Shown: positions 50,998 to 58,745 of the stretch, one piece after another
Layout: the number at the start of each line of letters is the position of its first letter
Position numbering within the stretch: the stretch's first letter is position 1
DNA from: Terriglobales bacterium
Lineage (GTDB): Bacteria; Acidobacteriota; Terriglobia; Bryobacterales; Bryobacteraceae
Direction of reading: 5' to 3'
Assembly: GCA_027485675.1 (NCBI GenBank)
Contig: JAIXQP010000033.1
Location: forward strand, 124,001-188,000
DNA: 64,000 nt
Made by a program: the position numbers and the translations under genes
Notes under the pieces: model-generated
Seen by the model: only the letters and a program-made list of their open reading frames with translations
Databases searched by the model: none
What the model was told of the DNA's origin: nothing

Positions 50998-52473
50998 TTG
51001 TTTCGCCACCTCTGCACCATCGCCCTCCTGGGGAGTCTCTCTCTGGTTCGCGCTGCCGAACCGGGACAGTTGGATGCCAACGTGTCCCTGTTCACGGTGA
51101 TGTGCGCGCTGCACGCGGCCGGTTATGACGCCGAGATCGATTCGCCGAACAACCATCCAATTCGGGCGGCGGCGGTGAAGAATCTGGCGGCGCGGAAGCT
51201 GACGACGGCGGGCGAGTTGCGCGAGTGGCTCGAGAATCGCAAGTTGGGGCCGAAGCGGTTGGATCTGAACCGGTTCATCTCCTTTGCGCTCTCCGTGGAC
51301 GGGCCGCCGAACTTCAACTACAAGTTTCAGTCGCACGAGATGCCGCCGGATGTGGTGCCGCTGCAGGGCTTCGAGCGGCTGGTGAGCCGCTTCTACGCCG
51401 AGGCGCAGGTGGAAGAGCTTTACAAGCAGGCTCAGCCCGCCATTGAGAAGATGCTCGAGGCCTATCAGGGGCCGGTGGTGAGTACGCTGGGTCAGGTGAA
51501 TGGATATCTGCGCAATCCCACGAGCGGATACGCGGGCCGCCGGTTCTCGGTGATTGTCGAACTCCTCGGTCCGCCCAACCACATCCAGACGCGCGCTTAC
51601 CGGGATGACTACTACCTGGTGCTGACGCCGTCGCCCGAGGTGCAGACGGAGTATATCCGGTACGCGTACCTGCAATACCTGCTTGATCCGCTGACGTTCA
51701 AGTTCGCCGAGAAGCTCGAAAAGAAGAAGCCGCTGATTGATCTGGCGCAGGCGGCGCCCGCCCTAGAGGAGCATTACAAGGCCGACTTTTCGCTGTTGGC
51801 GACGGCGAGCCTGATCCGGGCGATTGAGGCGCGGCTCGACAAACGGAAAGACCCGGCGCAGGCGCTGCGCGAGGGATTCATTCTGACGCCGTACTTCACC
51901 GAGGCGCTGGCCAAGTATGAAACGCAGGAGGCGTCGATGCGCCTCTACTATCCAGAGATGATCGACGCGATCGACCTCAAAAAAGAGGACAAGCGGCTGG
52001 CGGCGGTGGACTTTTTGACCGAGCGGCCGGTGAAGGCCGTGAAGGTGGCCCCGAAGGAAGAGAAGGTGGAGCTGACCGGGGTGTTCAAGACCCTGGAAGA
52101 GGCCGAGGATCTTTACCGGGGTGCGAAGCTGGAACCGGCGCGCGAACGATTCCTGCGTGCGTTACAGGAGACGGCAGACCAACCGCTGCATGCGAAGGCA
52201 TATTATGGTTTGGGCCGCGTCGCCGCTCGACAGGCCAATCTGGACCTGGCCGAGAAATTGTTCACGAAAGTGCTGGAGCTGTCTCCGGATCCGCAGACCA
52301 AAGCCTGGACCCACGTCTACCTCGGCAATCTTGCCGAGCGGGCGCAGGAACCGGAGAAGGCCGTGGTTCAGTTTGAAGCAGCGATGGCCATCCCCGGCGC
52401 CACGGCCGCGGCTCGCGAGACCGCCCGGCAAGCGCTCACCAAGTTAGCTAATACCCCGAAGGAGAAGGAATGA
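50998..52473 (+). CDS. Secreted TPR-containing protein
   Basis: A 491-residue exported protein with a signal peptide (about 1-20, LCTIALLGSLSLVRA). The first 340 residues show no recognised domain; the C-terminal region (about 365-480) has several TPR motifs (EDLYRGAKLEPARERFLRAL, AYYGLGRVAARQANLDLAEK). The start is a TTG eight bases after AAGGA, since no ATG is suitable. It overlaps the next TPR gene (ATGA) and is probably a pair with it. Protein-protein scaffolding is the only safe inference. Confidence 0.8.
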   Translation: MFRHLCTIALLGSLSLVRAAEPGQLDANVSLFTVMCALHAAGYDAEIDSPNNHPIRAAAVKNLAARKLTTAGELREWLENRKLGPKRLDLNRFISFALSVDGPPNFNYKFQSHEMPPDVVPLQGFERLVSRFYAEAQVEELYKQAQPAIEKMLEAYQGPVVSTLGQVNGYLRNPTSGYAGRRFSVIVELLGPPNHIQTRAYRDDYYLVLTPSPEVQTEYIRYAYLQYLLDPLTFKFAEKLEKKKPLIDLAQAAPALEEHYKADFSLLATASLIRAIEARLDKRKDPAQALREGFILTPYFTEALAKYETQEASMRLYYPEMIDAIDLKKEDKRLAAVDFLTERPVKAVKVAPKEEKVELTGVFKTLEEAEDLYRGAKLEPARERFLRALQETADQPLHAKAYYGLGRVAARQANLDLAEKLFTKVLELSPDPQTKAWTHVYLGNLAERAQEPEKAVVQFEAAMAIPGATAAARETARQALTKLANTPKEKE

Positions 52474-53225
52474 TCATGTCCCGTTTTGTCCGCCTCGCAT
52501 TCAGCGTGGGCCTCGCCGCCGCTGTTATGGTGGCCCAGCCCAAGCCGAAATCGCAGAAAGAAGTCGATGCCATTATGGCCATGCAGAATGCGCAGGATGC
52601 GGACTCGCGCATCAAGGCCGCTCAGGCTTTGATTACCAAGTTCGCGGATACGGAGTTCAAGCCGTTTGCGCTGTATGTGATTGCCTCTTCCTTCCAGCAG
52701 AAGGGGGACGTTGAAAACGCGATTGTTTGGGCGGAGAAGACGCTCGAAGTCGATAAGACCAACTTCATGTGCATGAACATGATCGCTTCGGGCCTGGCGC
52801 AGAAGACCCGCGAGTTCGACCTCGATAAGGAAGACAAGCTGGGACGCGCCGAGAAGATGGCGAATGCGTCGATGGAAGCGCTGAAGACGGCGACCAAGCC
52901 GAATCCGCAGATTCCGGACGACCAGTGGGAGATGATCAAGAAGGATTACGCGGCCGAAGCGCATCAGGCATTGGGACTGGTGGCGATGGTGCGGAAGAAG
53001 TATCCGGAGGCGATCGCTGCCTTCAAGACGGCCGTCGAGACGGCGGCGCAGCCGGATCCGGCGACGATGGTGCGGTTGGCGAGCGCCTACAATCTGGCCA
53101 ACCAGCCGGATAACGCGATTGCGGCGGCCGACCGGGCCATGGCGGTGCCTGACGTGAATCCGACGATCAAGCAGATTGCTGCTTCGGAGAAGGAACGCGC
53201 GACGAAGGCGAAGGCTGGCAAGTAG
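52470..53225 (+). CDS. Secreted tetratricopeptide-repeat protein
   Basis: A 251-residue exported protein: signal peptide (about 1-23) followed by TPR-like helical pairs (DSRIKAAQALITKFADTEF, FALYVIASSFQQKGDVENAI, EAHQALGLVAMVRKKYPEAI, VRLASAYNLANQPDNAI). The role is unknown. It begins in an ATGA overlap with the preceding TPR gene and is followed at five bases by rnc, so the three may share a transcript. Confidence 0.82.
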   Translation: MIMSRFVRLAFSVGLAAAVMVAQPKPKSQKEVDAIMAMQNAQDADSRIKAAQALITKFADTEFKPFALYVIASSFQQKGDVENAIVWAEKTLEVDKTNFMCMNMIASGLAQKTREFDLDKEDKLGRAEKMANASMEALKTATKPNPQIPDDQWEMIKKDYAAEAHQALGLVAMVRKKYPEAIAAFKTAVETAAQPDPATMVRLASAYNLANQPDNAIAAADRAMAVPDVNPTIKQIAASEKERATKAKAGK

Positions 53226-53230
53226 GCCGG

Positions 53231-53932
53231 ATGGACGCGGCTTGGAAGCCTCTGGCCGAGAAGATCGGTCACCAGTTTCAACGTCCGGAGCTTCTGGTCC
53301 GCGCCCTAACGCATAAGTCCCGTATCGCCGAGAAATCCGAGGCCGATCCCACCCGGGATAATGAGCAGCTCGAGTTTCTCGGCGATTCCATTTTGGGCTT
53401 CCTGGTCAGCGAGGCGCTGATTGCCCGGTTTCCGCACTATCCGGAAGGGAAGCTGTCGAAGCTGAAGGCCTGGCTGGTGTCTTCGGTGCACCTGCTGGCG
53501 ATTGCGGAGTCTCTAGGCCTAGGGGAGTATCTCCTGCTCGGCCGTGGGGAAGAGATGAGCGGGGGACGGGGGAAACGGGCGCTGCTGGCGAACGCGGTGG
53601 AGGCGATTCTGGCGGCGTTGTACCTGGACGGAGGGATGGCGGCGGCGCGGGCGTTTGTCGACAGCCGGGTGTTGCGGGACGGCGTGGACCTGGAGGCGGG
53701 GGTGCCGGCCGGGGTGACGGACCACAAGTCGATGCTGCAGGAGAAGGTGCAGGCGTTGAAGTACCCGCCGCCGAAGTATGCGACGGTGGCCGAGCGGGGG
53801 CCGGAGCACGCCAAGACGTTCACGGTGGAGGTGCGGGTGGGGAAGGCGCTGCAGGCCGTGGCGGAAGGGGTTTCGAAGAAGGAAGCGAGCCAGCGCGCGG
53901 CCGAACTGCTGCTGGCCCAGTTGAGCGGCTAA
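53231..53932 (+). CDS. rnc: Ribonuclease III
   Basis: A 233-residue endoribonuclease that processes double-stranded RNA, including rRNA precursors. The catalytic signature NEQLEFLGDSILGFLVS and the second acidic helix NAVEAILAALYLD supply the Mg-binding acids, and a double-stranded RNA-binding domain occupies about 160-233. Length is normal. It follows the TPR gene by five bases and precedes motA by eleven. Confidence 0.95.
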   Translation: MDAAWKPLAEKIGHQFQRPELLVRALTHKSRIAEKSEADPTRDNEQLEFLGDSILGFLVSEALIARFPHYPEGKLSKLKAWLVSSVHLLAIAESLGLGEYLLLGRGEEMSGGRGKRALLANAVEAILAALYLDGGMAAARAFVDSRVLRDGVDLEAGVPAGVTDHKSMLQEKVQALKYPPPKYATVAERGPEHAKTFTVEVRVGKALQAVAEGVSKKEASQRAAELLLAQLSG

Positions 53933-53943
53933 AATCTGGCGGT

Positions 53944-54822
53944 TTGTGGTCGATAACGCCCATAGTTATGTTTGTAATTATTGGTGCGCTTGTCGTTATC
54001 GGATCCGTTCTGGGCGGCTATTTGCTCTCCCACGGAAAACTGCCGATTCTCTTTCAGCCTTTCGAGTTGATGATCATTCTGGGAGCGGCCATCGGCACCT
54101 TGCTGATTGGCAATCCGCTCTCGGTGGTGATCGGCATCGTGAAGGCTGCCCTGGGAACCCTGAAGGGGAGCCCGTACAACAAAGCCTTCTACACGGAGCA
54201 GTTGAAGATGTTGAACGACGTCTTCACGTACGCGCGGAAGAACGGCCTGGTGAAGCTGGAGGCGGACGTTGAGGAGCCGGATAAGAGCCAGCTCTTCAGC
54301 AAGTACAAGACGCTGACGAGCAATCACCATGCGATGCATTTTGTCTGTGACACGTTGCGCATGGCGATCAGCGGCGGCGTGGGCCATTTCGAGATCGACC
54401 AGATGATGGAGCTCGACATGGAAGTGCACCATCACGAGGCCGAGGAGCCGGTGCATGCGCTGAACACGATGTCGGACGCGCTGCCGGGCTTGGGCATTGT
54501 GGCGGCGGTGTTGGGTATCGTGATCACGATGGGATCGCTGGGCGGTCCCCCGGAAGAGATCGGCCACCACGTGGCGGCCGCGCTGGTGGGAACGTTCCTC
54601 GGCATTTTGATGTGCTACGGCTTTTTCGGGCCGCTGGCCGGCAACATGGCCAAGATTGCGGCGGCCGAAAAGGAGTACTTCAACTTCCTGCGGGTTGGTC
54701 TGATCAGCTTCATCAAGGGTTCGGCGCCAATTCTGGCCACCGAGTTTGCGCGGCGATCGATCCCGGCGCATTTCCGCCCGTCGTTTAAAGAGATGGAAAA
54801 GGCCGTTAAGGGAGGCGCGTAG
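53944..54822 (+). CDS. motA: Flagellar motor stator protein MotA (pair 1)
   Basis: A 292-residue stator subunit with four predicted membrane segments. The opening MFVIIGALVVIGSVLGGYLL, the next ELMIILGAAIGTLLIG, and the C-terminal pair DALPGLGIVAAVLGIVITMG and HHVAAALVGTFLGILMCYG are MotA family features. With MotB it forms the proton- or sodium-driven stator. The TTG at 53944 was used; an ATG at 53968 starts the first hydrophobic segment directly and is an alternative. It is followed by motB after two bases. Confidence 0.92.
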   Translation: MWSITPIVMFVIIGALVVIGSVLGGYLLSHGKLPILFQPFELMIILGAAIGTLLIGNPLSVVIGIVKAALGTLKGSPYNKAFYTEQLKMLNDVFTYARKNGLVKLEADVEEPDKSQLFSKYKTLTSNHHAMHFVCDTLRMAISGGVGHFEIDQMMELDMEVHHHEAEEPVHALNTMSDALPGLGIVAAVLGIVITMGSLGGPPEEIGHHVAAALVGTFLGILMCYGFFGPLAGNMAKIAAAEKEYFNFLRVGLISFIKGSAPILATEFARRSIPAHFRPSFKEMEKAVKGGA

Positions 54823-54824
54823 TC

Positions 54825-55682
54825 ATGGCAGAAGAGCAGCCGATATACGTCATCAAGAAGATCGTCAAAGGCGGTGGCCATCATGGCGGGGCGTGGAAGG
54901 TGGCTTATGCCGACTTCGTCACCGCCATGATGGCGTTTTTCATGGTGCTGTGGTTGTTGAGCTCGTCCGAAGAGGTGCAGAAGGCCGTGGGCGGGTACTT
55001 CTCGGACCCGGAGGGCAGCGGGAAGCAGGTGGGTACGCAGCAGGCCGGGGCGGGCGGTGAGTCGATCAGCCTGGCGGCGAACGACATGGAGAAGCTCAAG
55101 GACAAGCTGGAAGAGGCGATGCGGGATACGCCGCAGTTCCAGAAGATCAAGGAGCAGGTGAAGATGATCGTCACGGGCGAGGGGCTGCGGGTGGAGCTGC
55201 TCGAGAGCGACGTGGGTACGTTTTTCGAGTCCGGCAGTCCGGCGCCGACGGAGCGGGCGACGGTTCTGCTCGGCACGCTGGCGCAGGAGATCGGGAAGCT
55301 GCCGAACAAGGTGTTCATGGAAGGCCACACGGACTCGAAGCCTTTCGTGGGCGACTACACGAACTGGGAGCTTTCGGCCGATCGCGCCAACACGGCCCGC
55401 CGGGTGATGCAGCTCTATGGCGTCCGGGCCGATCAAGTGGCGCAGGTGCGCGGCTTTGCGGACCAGGCGCTGCGGGTGGCCGATAAGCCGAACGATGCTT
55501 CCAACCGTCGGATCTCGATCATCATCAAGTATCTGGATGCGCCGCCGGCGCCGCCGAAAGCGGAGAAGAAGGCGGATGGGCACGGCAAAGACGAACACGG
55601 CAAAGACGAGCACGGCAAGGACGAACACGGGAAGGACGAACACGGCAAAGAGGAACCAGCAAAGAAGGCGGCCGCTCACTAG
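54825..55682 (+). CDS. motB: MotB-type stator protein with HGKDE repeats (pair 1)
   Basis: A 285-residue stator subunit. The single membrane helix contains the proton-binding Asp30 (VAYADFVTAMMAFFMVLWLL), and an OmpA-like peptidoglycan-binding domain covers about 120-240 (FMEGHTDSKPF, NWELSADRANTARRVM). The C-terminus is a repetitive HGKDE x5-type tail (about 253-277) not seen in usual MotB; its function is unknown. The terminator overlaps its stop codon. Pairs with the upstream motA. Confidence 0.9.
   Translation: MAEEQPIYVIKKIVKGGGHHGGAWKVAYADFVTAMMAFFMVLWLLSSSEEVQKAVGGYFSDPEGSGKQVGTQQAGAGGESISLAANDMEKLKDKLEEAMRDTPQFQKIKEQVKMIVTGEGLRVELLESDVGTFFESGSPAPTERATVLLGTLAQEIGKLPNKVFMEGHTDSKPFVGDYTNWELSADRANTARRVMQLYGVRADQVAQVRGFADQALRVADKPNDASNRRISIIIKYLDAPPAPPKAEKKADGHGKDEHGKDEHGKDEHGKDEHGKEEPAKKAAAH
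55581..55655 (+). repeat. Five 15-bp repeats encoding HGKDE/HGKEE in motB
   Basis: CACGGCAAAGACGAA-like units occupy 55581-55595, 55596-55610, 55611-55625, 55626-55640 and 55641-55655, varying mainly at third codon positions. The array encodes a charged tail after the OmpA-like domain. Confidence 0.88.
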
Positions 55683-55701
55683 AGCGGCCGTTTTAGTTTT
55701 T
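55669..55701 (+). terminator. Terminator overlapping the end of motB (pair 1)
   Basis: CGGCCGCTC (55669-55677) and GAGCGGCCG (55682-55690) form a 9-bp stem with an ACTA loop, followed by TTTTAGTTTTT. It includes the TAG of motB and lies between convergent motB genes. Confidence 0.85.
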
Positions 55702-56442
55702 GGGCTCCAGTTGCGCGGCGGTGGCGTTGAGGATCACGATATCCACGCGCCGGTTCTTGGCTCTGCCGTCTTCGGTGTTGTTATCGGCCAGGGGCACCGT
55801 GTCGCCGTATCCCATCACCGCCATTCTCCCCCGGTCGATGCCGTAACGCTCTTCAAAGAGGGCCATCACCGAGATGGCTCGCGCGGCCGAGAGGTCCCAG
55901 TTGCTGCGGAAGCGCTCGGTTTGAATAGGAATCGAATCGGTGTGGCCTTCGAGGCGAATGGGGTTCGACAGGCGCTGGAGGCTCTTGGCTACCTTCTCAA
56001 TGCTGGGCAGAGCCGTTTCGTAGACGCCATCGTCGCCGGAGGGGAAGAAACCGGCCTGCCGCAGGCTGACGACCAACCCGCGCTGCGTCATCTGTACTTC
56101 CATGGAGCCGTTGCCGACCTCTTTCTTTAGGTCGGTGAGGAGCTTTTCCAACGTCGGGCGCAGATCGGGCTGGCTGCCACCGGGACCGCGCCACTGGGCG
56201 TTGCCTTTGCCTTTGTCATCGACTGTACCGCCGAGAATGCCAGCGATCTTGGCGACGAGCCGATCGTTCTCGAGCGCCCGTTTGACCGAGTCCGAGATCA
56301 TCTGCTGGCGGCCCTTATCGGCCTGGGAGCTGGCGAAGAGAACGACGAAGAAGGCGAACAGGAGCGTAATGAAGTCGGCGTAGGAGACGAGCCAGCGCTC
56401 ATGGTTCTCGCGTTCTTCCGGGCGCCGCCGCGGGTTTCTCAT
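55693..56442 (-). CDS. motB: OmpA/MotB-type stator protein (pair 2)
   Basis: A 249-residue MotB homologue. The membrane helix carries the likely ion-binding Asp23 (WLVSYADFITLLFAFFVVLF), and the OmpA-like domain is at about 130-245 (RLEGHTDSIPIQ, NWDLSAARAISVM). An N-terminal basic stretch (RNPRRRPEERENHERW) is typical of MotB. It overlaps its motA by four bases. The gene runs toward the first pair, so the two stator operons converge. Confidence 0.92.
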   Translation of the reverse strand: MRNPRRRPEERENHERWLVSYADFITLLFAFFVVLFASSQADKGRQQMISDSVKRALENDRLVAKIAGILGGTVDDKGKGNAQWRGPGGSQPDLRPTLEKLLTDLKKEVGNGSMEVQMTQRGLVVSLRQAGFFPSGDDGVYETALPSIEKVAKSLQRLSNPIRLEGHTDSIPIQTERFRSNWDLSAARAISVMALFEERYGIDRGRMAVMGYGDTVPLADNNTEDGRAKNRRVDIVILNATAAQLEPKN

Positions 56443-57248
56443 GCCACCCTCTGGCGCGAAGGCCGGGGCGAGGCGGCAGGGTCGGTATCGAGATAGGTCT
56501 CAAGCTTGTCCTTGATCAGTTTGGGATTCAATCCGTCCACGATGGCCAGTACCCCTTCGATCATCATTTCGCGGGACTCACTCTCCAGCCGCGCCCGGGC
56601 CTTGATCTTGTTTCCGGCCGGAAGGAACAGCAGATTCGCCAAGGCGACGCCATAGACCGTGGCGACGAAGGAGACCGCAATACCGTGGCCGACCCGGTCG
56701 ATGTCAGCAAGGTTTTTCATGACTTGAATCAAGCCCATCACGGCGCCAATGATGCCGACCGTCGGCGAATAGCTGCCGGCGCTCTCCCAGATCTTGGCTT
56801 CCTGTTCGGCGCGAGCCTCGCGCACTTGAATGTCCAACTCCATCATCCGGCGCAGTTCGGTGGTATCGACGCCATCGACGGCGAGCTTCAGGGCCTTCAA
56901 CAGGAAGGGATCCTGAATATTGTCGAACTCGTCTTCGAGCGAGATGAGCCCCATGCGGCGGGCCCGAGTCGCCAGGCTGACGATCTCTTCGACAATGTCG
57001 GGCTTCGATTGCGGCGATTCGAATACAACGTCCCGCAACCGCAGAACGCCGCCGCGGAGGGTCCGCAAGGGATAGTGGACCATCACGGCGCCGACCGTTC
57101 CGCCCAGAACGATCAACAGGGCGGTATGCTGCGCGACATCCTGCAGCGAACCTCCTTCGAGCAGAAGTCCCCCGAGAATGGCCAACACGGCGAGTGCCAA
57201 GCCACCCAGGGTGGCGAGGTCCGGCCGGAAATTGCCTTTACCTGCCAT
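56439..57248 (-). CDS. motA: MotA/TolQ/ExbB-type stator protein (pair 2)
   Basis: A 269-residue MotA homologue with a normal four-segment layout (LATLGGLALAVLAILGGLLL, TALLIVLGGTVGAVM, SPTVGIIGAVMGLIQVM, GIAVSFVATVYGVALANLLF). This is the MotA branch common in flagellar operons with FlbD. It overlaps the flbD gene by 11 bases and motB by four. Together with the first pair the genome therefore carries two distinct stator sets at one locus. Confidence 0.92.
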   Translation of the reverse strand: MAGKGNFRPDLATLGGLALAVLAILGGLLLEGGSLQDVAQHTALLIVLGGTVGAVMVHYPLRTLRGGVLRLRDVVFESPQSKPDIVEEIVSLATRARRMGLISLEDEFDNIQDPFLLKALKLAVDGVDTTELRRMMELDIQVREARAEQEAKIWESAGSYSPTVGIIGAVMGLIQVMKNLADIDRVGHGIAVSFVATVYGVALANLLFLPAGNKIKARARLESESREMMIEGVLAIVDGLNPKLIKDKLETYLDTDPAASPRPSRQRVA

Positions 57249-57453
57249 GAGCGGCCGTCAACTGCGGGACAGTCTGATGGACACGCCGGCGGAACGCTAC
57301 GACTCGATCAATCACCTCGGTGGGCGTCTCGCGCACCACCACTTTCTGGCCATTGGTCAAGCGAACGATCGTATCCGGCATCGATTCGATCTGTTCGATC
57401 AAATCGTCATTGAGCACCATCGGTAAACCGTTGATGCGGGTCAGAGCAATCAT
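57238..57453 (-). CDS. flbD: FlbD family flagellar protein
   Basis: A 71-residue small protein. The pattern MIALTRINGLPMVLNDDLIE followed by IESMPDTIVRLTNGQKVVVRET is characteristic of the FlbD family, found next to motA/motB in flagellar operons. Its function is not well defined. The coding end overlaps motA by 11 bases. No other flagellar genes are in the window. Confidence 0.9.
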   Translation of the reverse strand: MIALTRINGLPMVLNDDLIEQIESMPDTIVRLTNGQKVVVRETPTEVIDRVVAFRRRVHQTVPQLTAAHGR

Positions 57454-57504
57454 TTGAGTGGAAGCCTCATGAGCCTTTTCGGCTTACGCGGTCAACTCTT
57501 GAGG

Positions 57505-57960
57505 CTATTTGAGGAGCTTGAGGATGGCCTTCAATTCGGCCTGGACTTCGCTCCAACTTTCGCGGGGAATTCCTTCCTCCATGGCGAAGAGCGCCGCCTG
57601 CTGTTTGCGGGGCTTTACCGCCGGCTTGGGGGCGGCAGCGGGTTTCGCCCGCTGTTCGAGCGCCTTGCGCGCCCCTTCAATCGTGAAGCGCTTATCATAA
57701 AGCAGCCGCTTGATTTCGAGGATTAGTTCCACCTCTTTCCGGGGGTAGAGGCGTTGGTTGGTGCCGCTTTTCTTGGGCCGGAGTTGCGAGAACTCCGATT
57801 CCCAATACCGCAAGACGTACGGCTTCACTCCCGCGAGCTTACTCACATCGCCGATGCGGAAGTAGAGCTTGTTGGGGATTTCCTGGTTCTCCGGAAGGAT
57901 CTCGCCTTCGGGAGTCGATTCTGGCCGGTTGCGCGCAGACACCTTGTGCATAGTATGCAC
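57505..57960 (-). CDS. MerR family transcriptional regulator
   Basis: A 151-residue regulator. The MerR winged helix-turn-helix is at about 31-100 (YFRIGDVSKLAGVKPYVLRY, W, then GTNQRLYPRKEVELILEIKRL). The C-terminal part is Pro/Ala-rich with a short helix (EVQAELKAILKLL) and no effector-binding cysteines. It resembles the heat-shock-linked or HspR-unlike single MerR proteins near ihf or pheS genes of other bacteria, but no target is evident. It lies upstream of flbD on the same strand with 51 bases between, containing an imperfect inverted repeat (AGCCTCATGAG and CTCTTGAGGCT). Confidence 0.88.
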   Translation of the reverse strand: MHTMHKVSARNRPESTPEGEILPENQEIPNKLYFRIGDVSKLAGVKPYVLRYWESEFSQLRPKKSGTNQRLYPRKEVELILEIKRLLYDKRFTIEGARKALEQRAKPAAAPKPAVKPRKQQAALFAMEEGIPRESWSEVQAELKAILKLLK

Positions 57961-58007
57961 CCGGCAAAGGCGTCGGCGCTACCCCGGGGCGTTACCATAG
58001 AAGTTTC

Positions 58008-58727
58008 ATGCAAGTCCTCTCCGGGATCCACCCCGTTACCGAAGCCCTTCGCGCCGGCCAGCCGATTGAGCGCATCCTGATTGCGAAAGGAGCGGGCGGT
58101 CCGAAGCTGCAGCTCATCATCGACCTCGCCAAGAAGGCTAAGGTTCCGCTGCGCTACGAACCGCGGGAAGCGCTCGACCGTTCGAGCAAGGCCGCCACGC
58201 ACCAGGGCGTCGTGGCGTTTACGACGGGGCAGCGCTATGCCCAGTTCGCCGAGATTCCGGAAAAGGCGCAACTTCTGGTGCTGCTCGATGGCGTTGAGGA
58301 CCCGCATAACCTCGGCGCCATTATCCGTTCGGCGCACGCCGCCGGTGCTGATGCGGTGCTGTTGCCGGACCGCCGCGCCGCTCCCGTGACGGAGGTGGCC
58401 GCCAAGGCCGCCGCCGGGGCGCTGGCGCATATGCCGATCGTGCGCATCGGGAACGTCGCGCAGACGCTCGAGAAACTCAAGCAGCAGGGTTTTTGGATTT
58501 ATGGGTTGACCGAGCGGGGTACGGAGACCTACGACAAAGTCCCGTTCAACCTGCCGACCGTGCTGGTGGTGGGGGCGGAAGGGGCCGGGCTGCACGATCT
58601 GGTGGCGAAGAACTGCGACGTGCTCGTCAACATCCCGATGTACGGAAAAATTGGGTCGCTAAACGTAAGTGTCGCTACCGGCATTGCGTTATTTGAGTGG
58701 CGGCGCCGCGCTGCGGCGAGCCGTTAG
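58008..58727 (+). CDS. rlmB: 23S rRNA (guanosine-2'-O-)-methyltransferase, RlmB-like (SpoU family)
   Basis: A 239-residue trefoil-knot methyltransferase. The N-terminal substrate-binding domain (about 1-78, VLSGIHPVTEALRAG) is followed by the SpoU catalytic domain with DPHNLGAIIRSA, LVVGAEGAGL and the knot motif IPMYGKIGSLNVSVATGIAL. It uses S-adenosylmethionine to methylate a ribose in rRNA or tRNA; RlmB is the best fit. It diverges from the merR gene with 47 bases between. Confidence 0.93.
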   Translation: MQVLSGIHPVTEALRAGQPIERILIAKGAGGPKLQLIIDLAKKAKVPLRYEPREALDRSSKAATHQGVVAFTTGQRYAQFAEIPEKAQLLVLLDGVEDPHNLGAIIRSAHAAGADAVLLPDRRAAPVTEVAAKAAAGALAHMPIVRIGNVAQTLEKLKQQGFWIYGLTERGTETYDKVPFNLPTVLVVGAEGAGLHDLVAKNCDVLVNIPMYGKIGSLNVSVATGIALFEWRRRAAASR

Positions 58728-58745
58728 AGCGATACCATAGGAAGA

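Noticed and set aside
57470-57507. Imperfect inverted repeat after merR as a terminator
   Set aside because: It has a mismatch, a long loop and no T-tract, so it is mentioned only within the merR entry.
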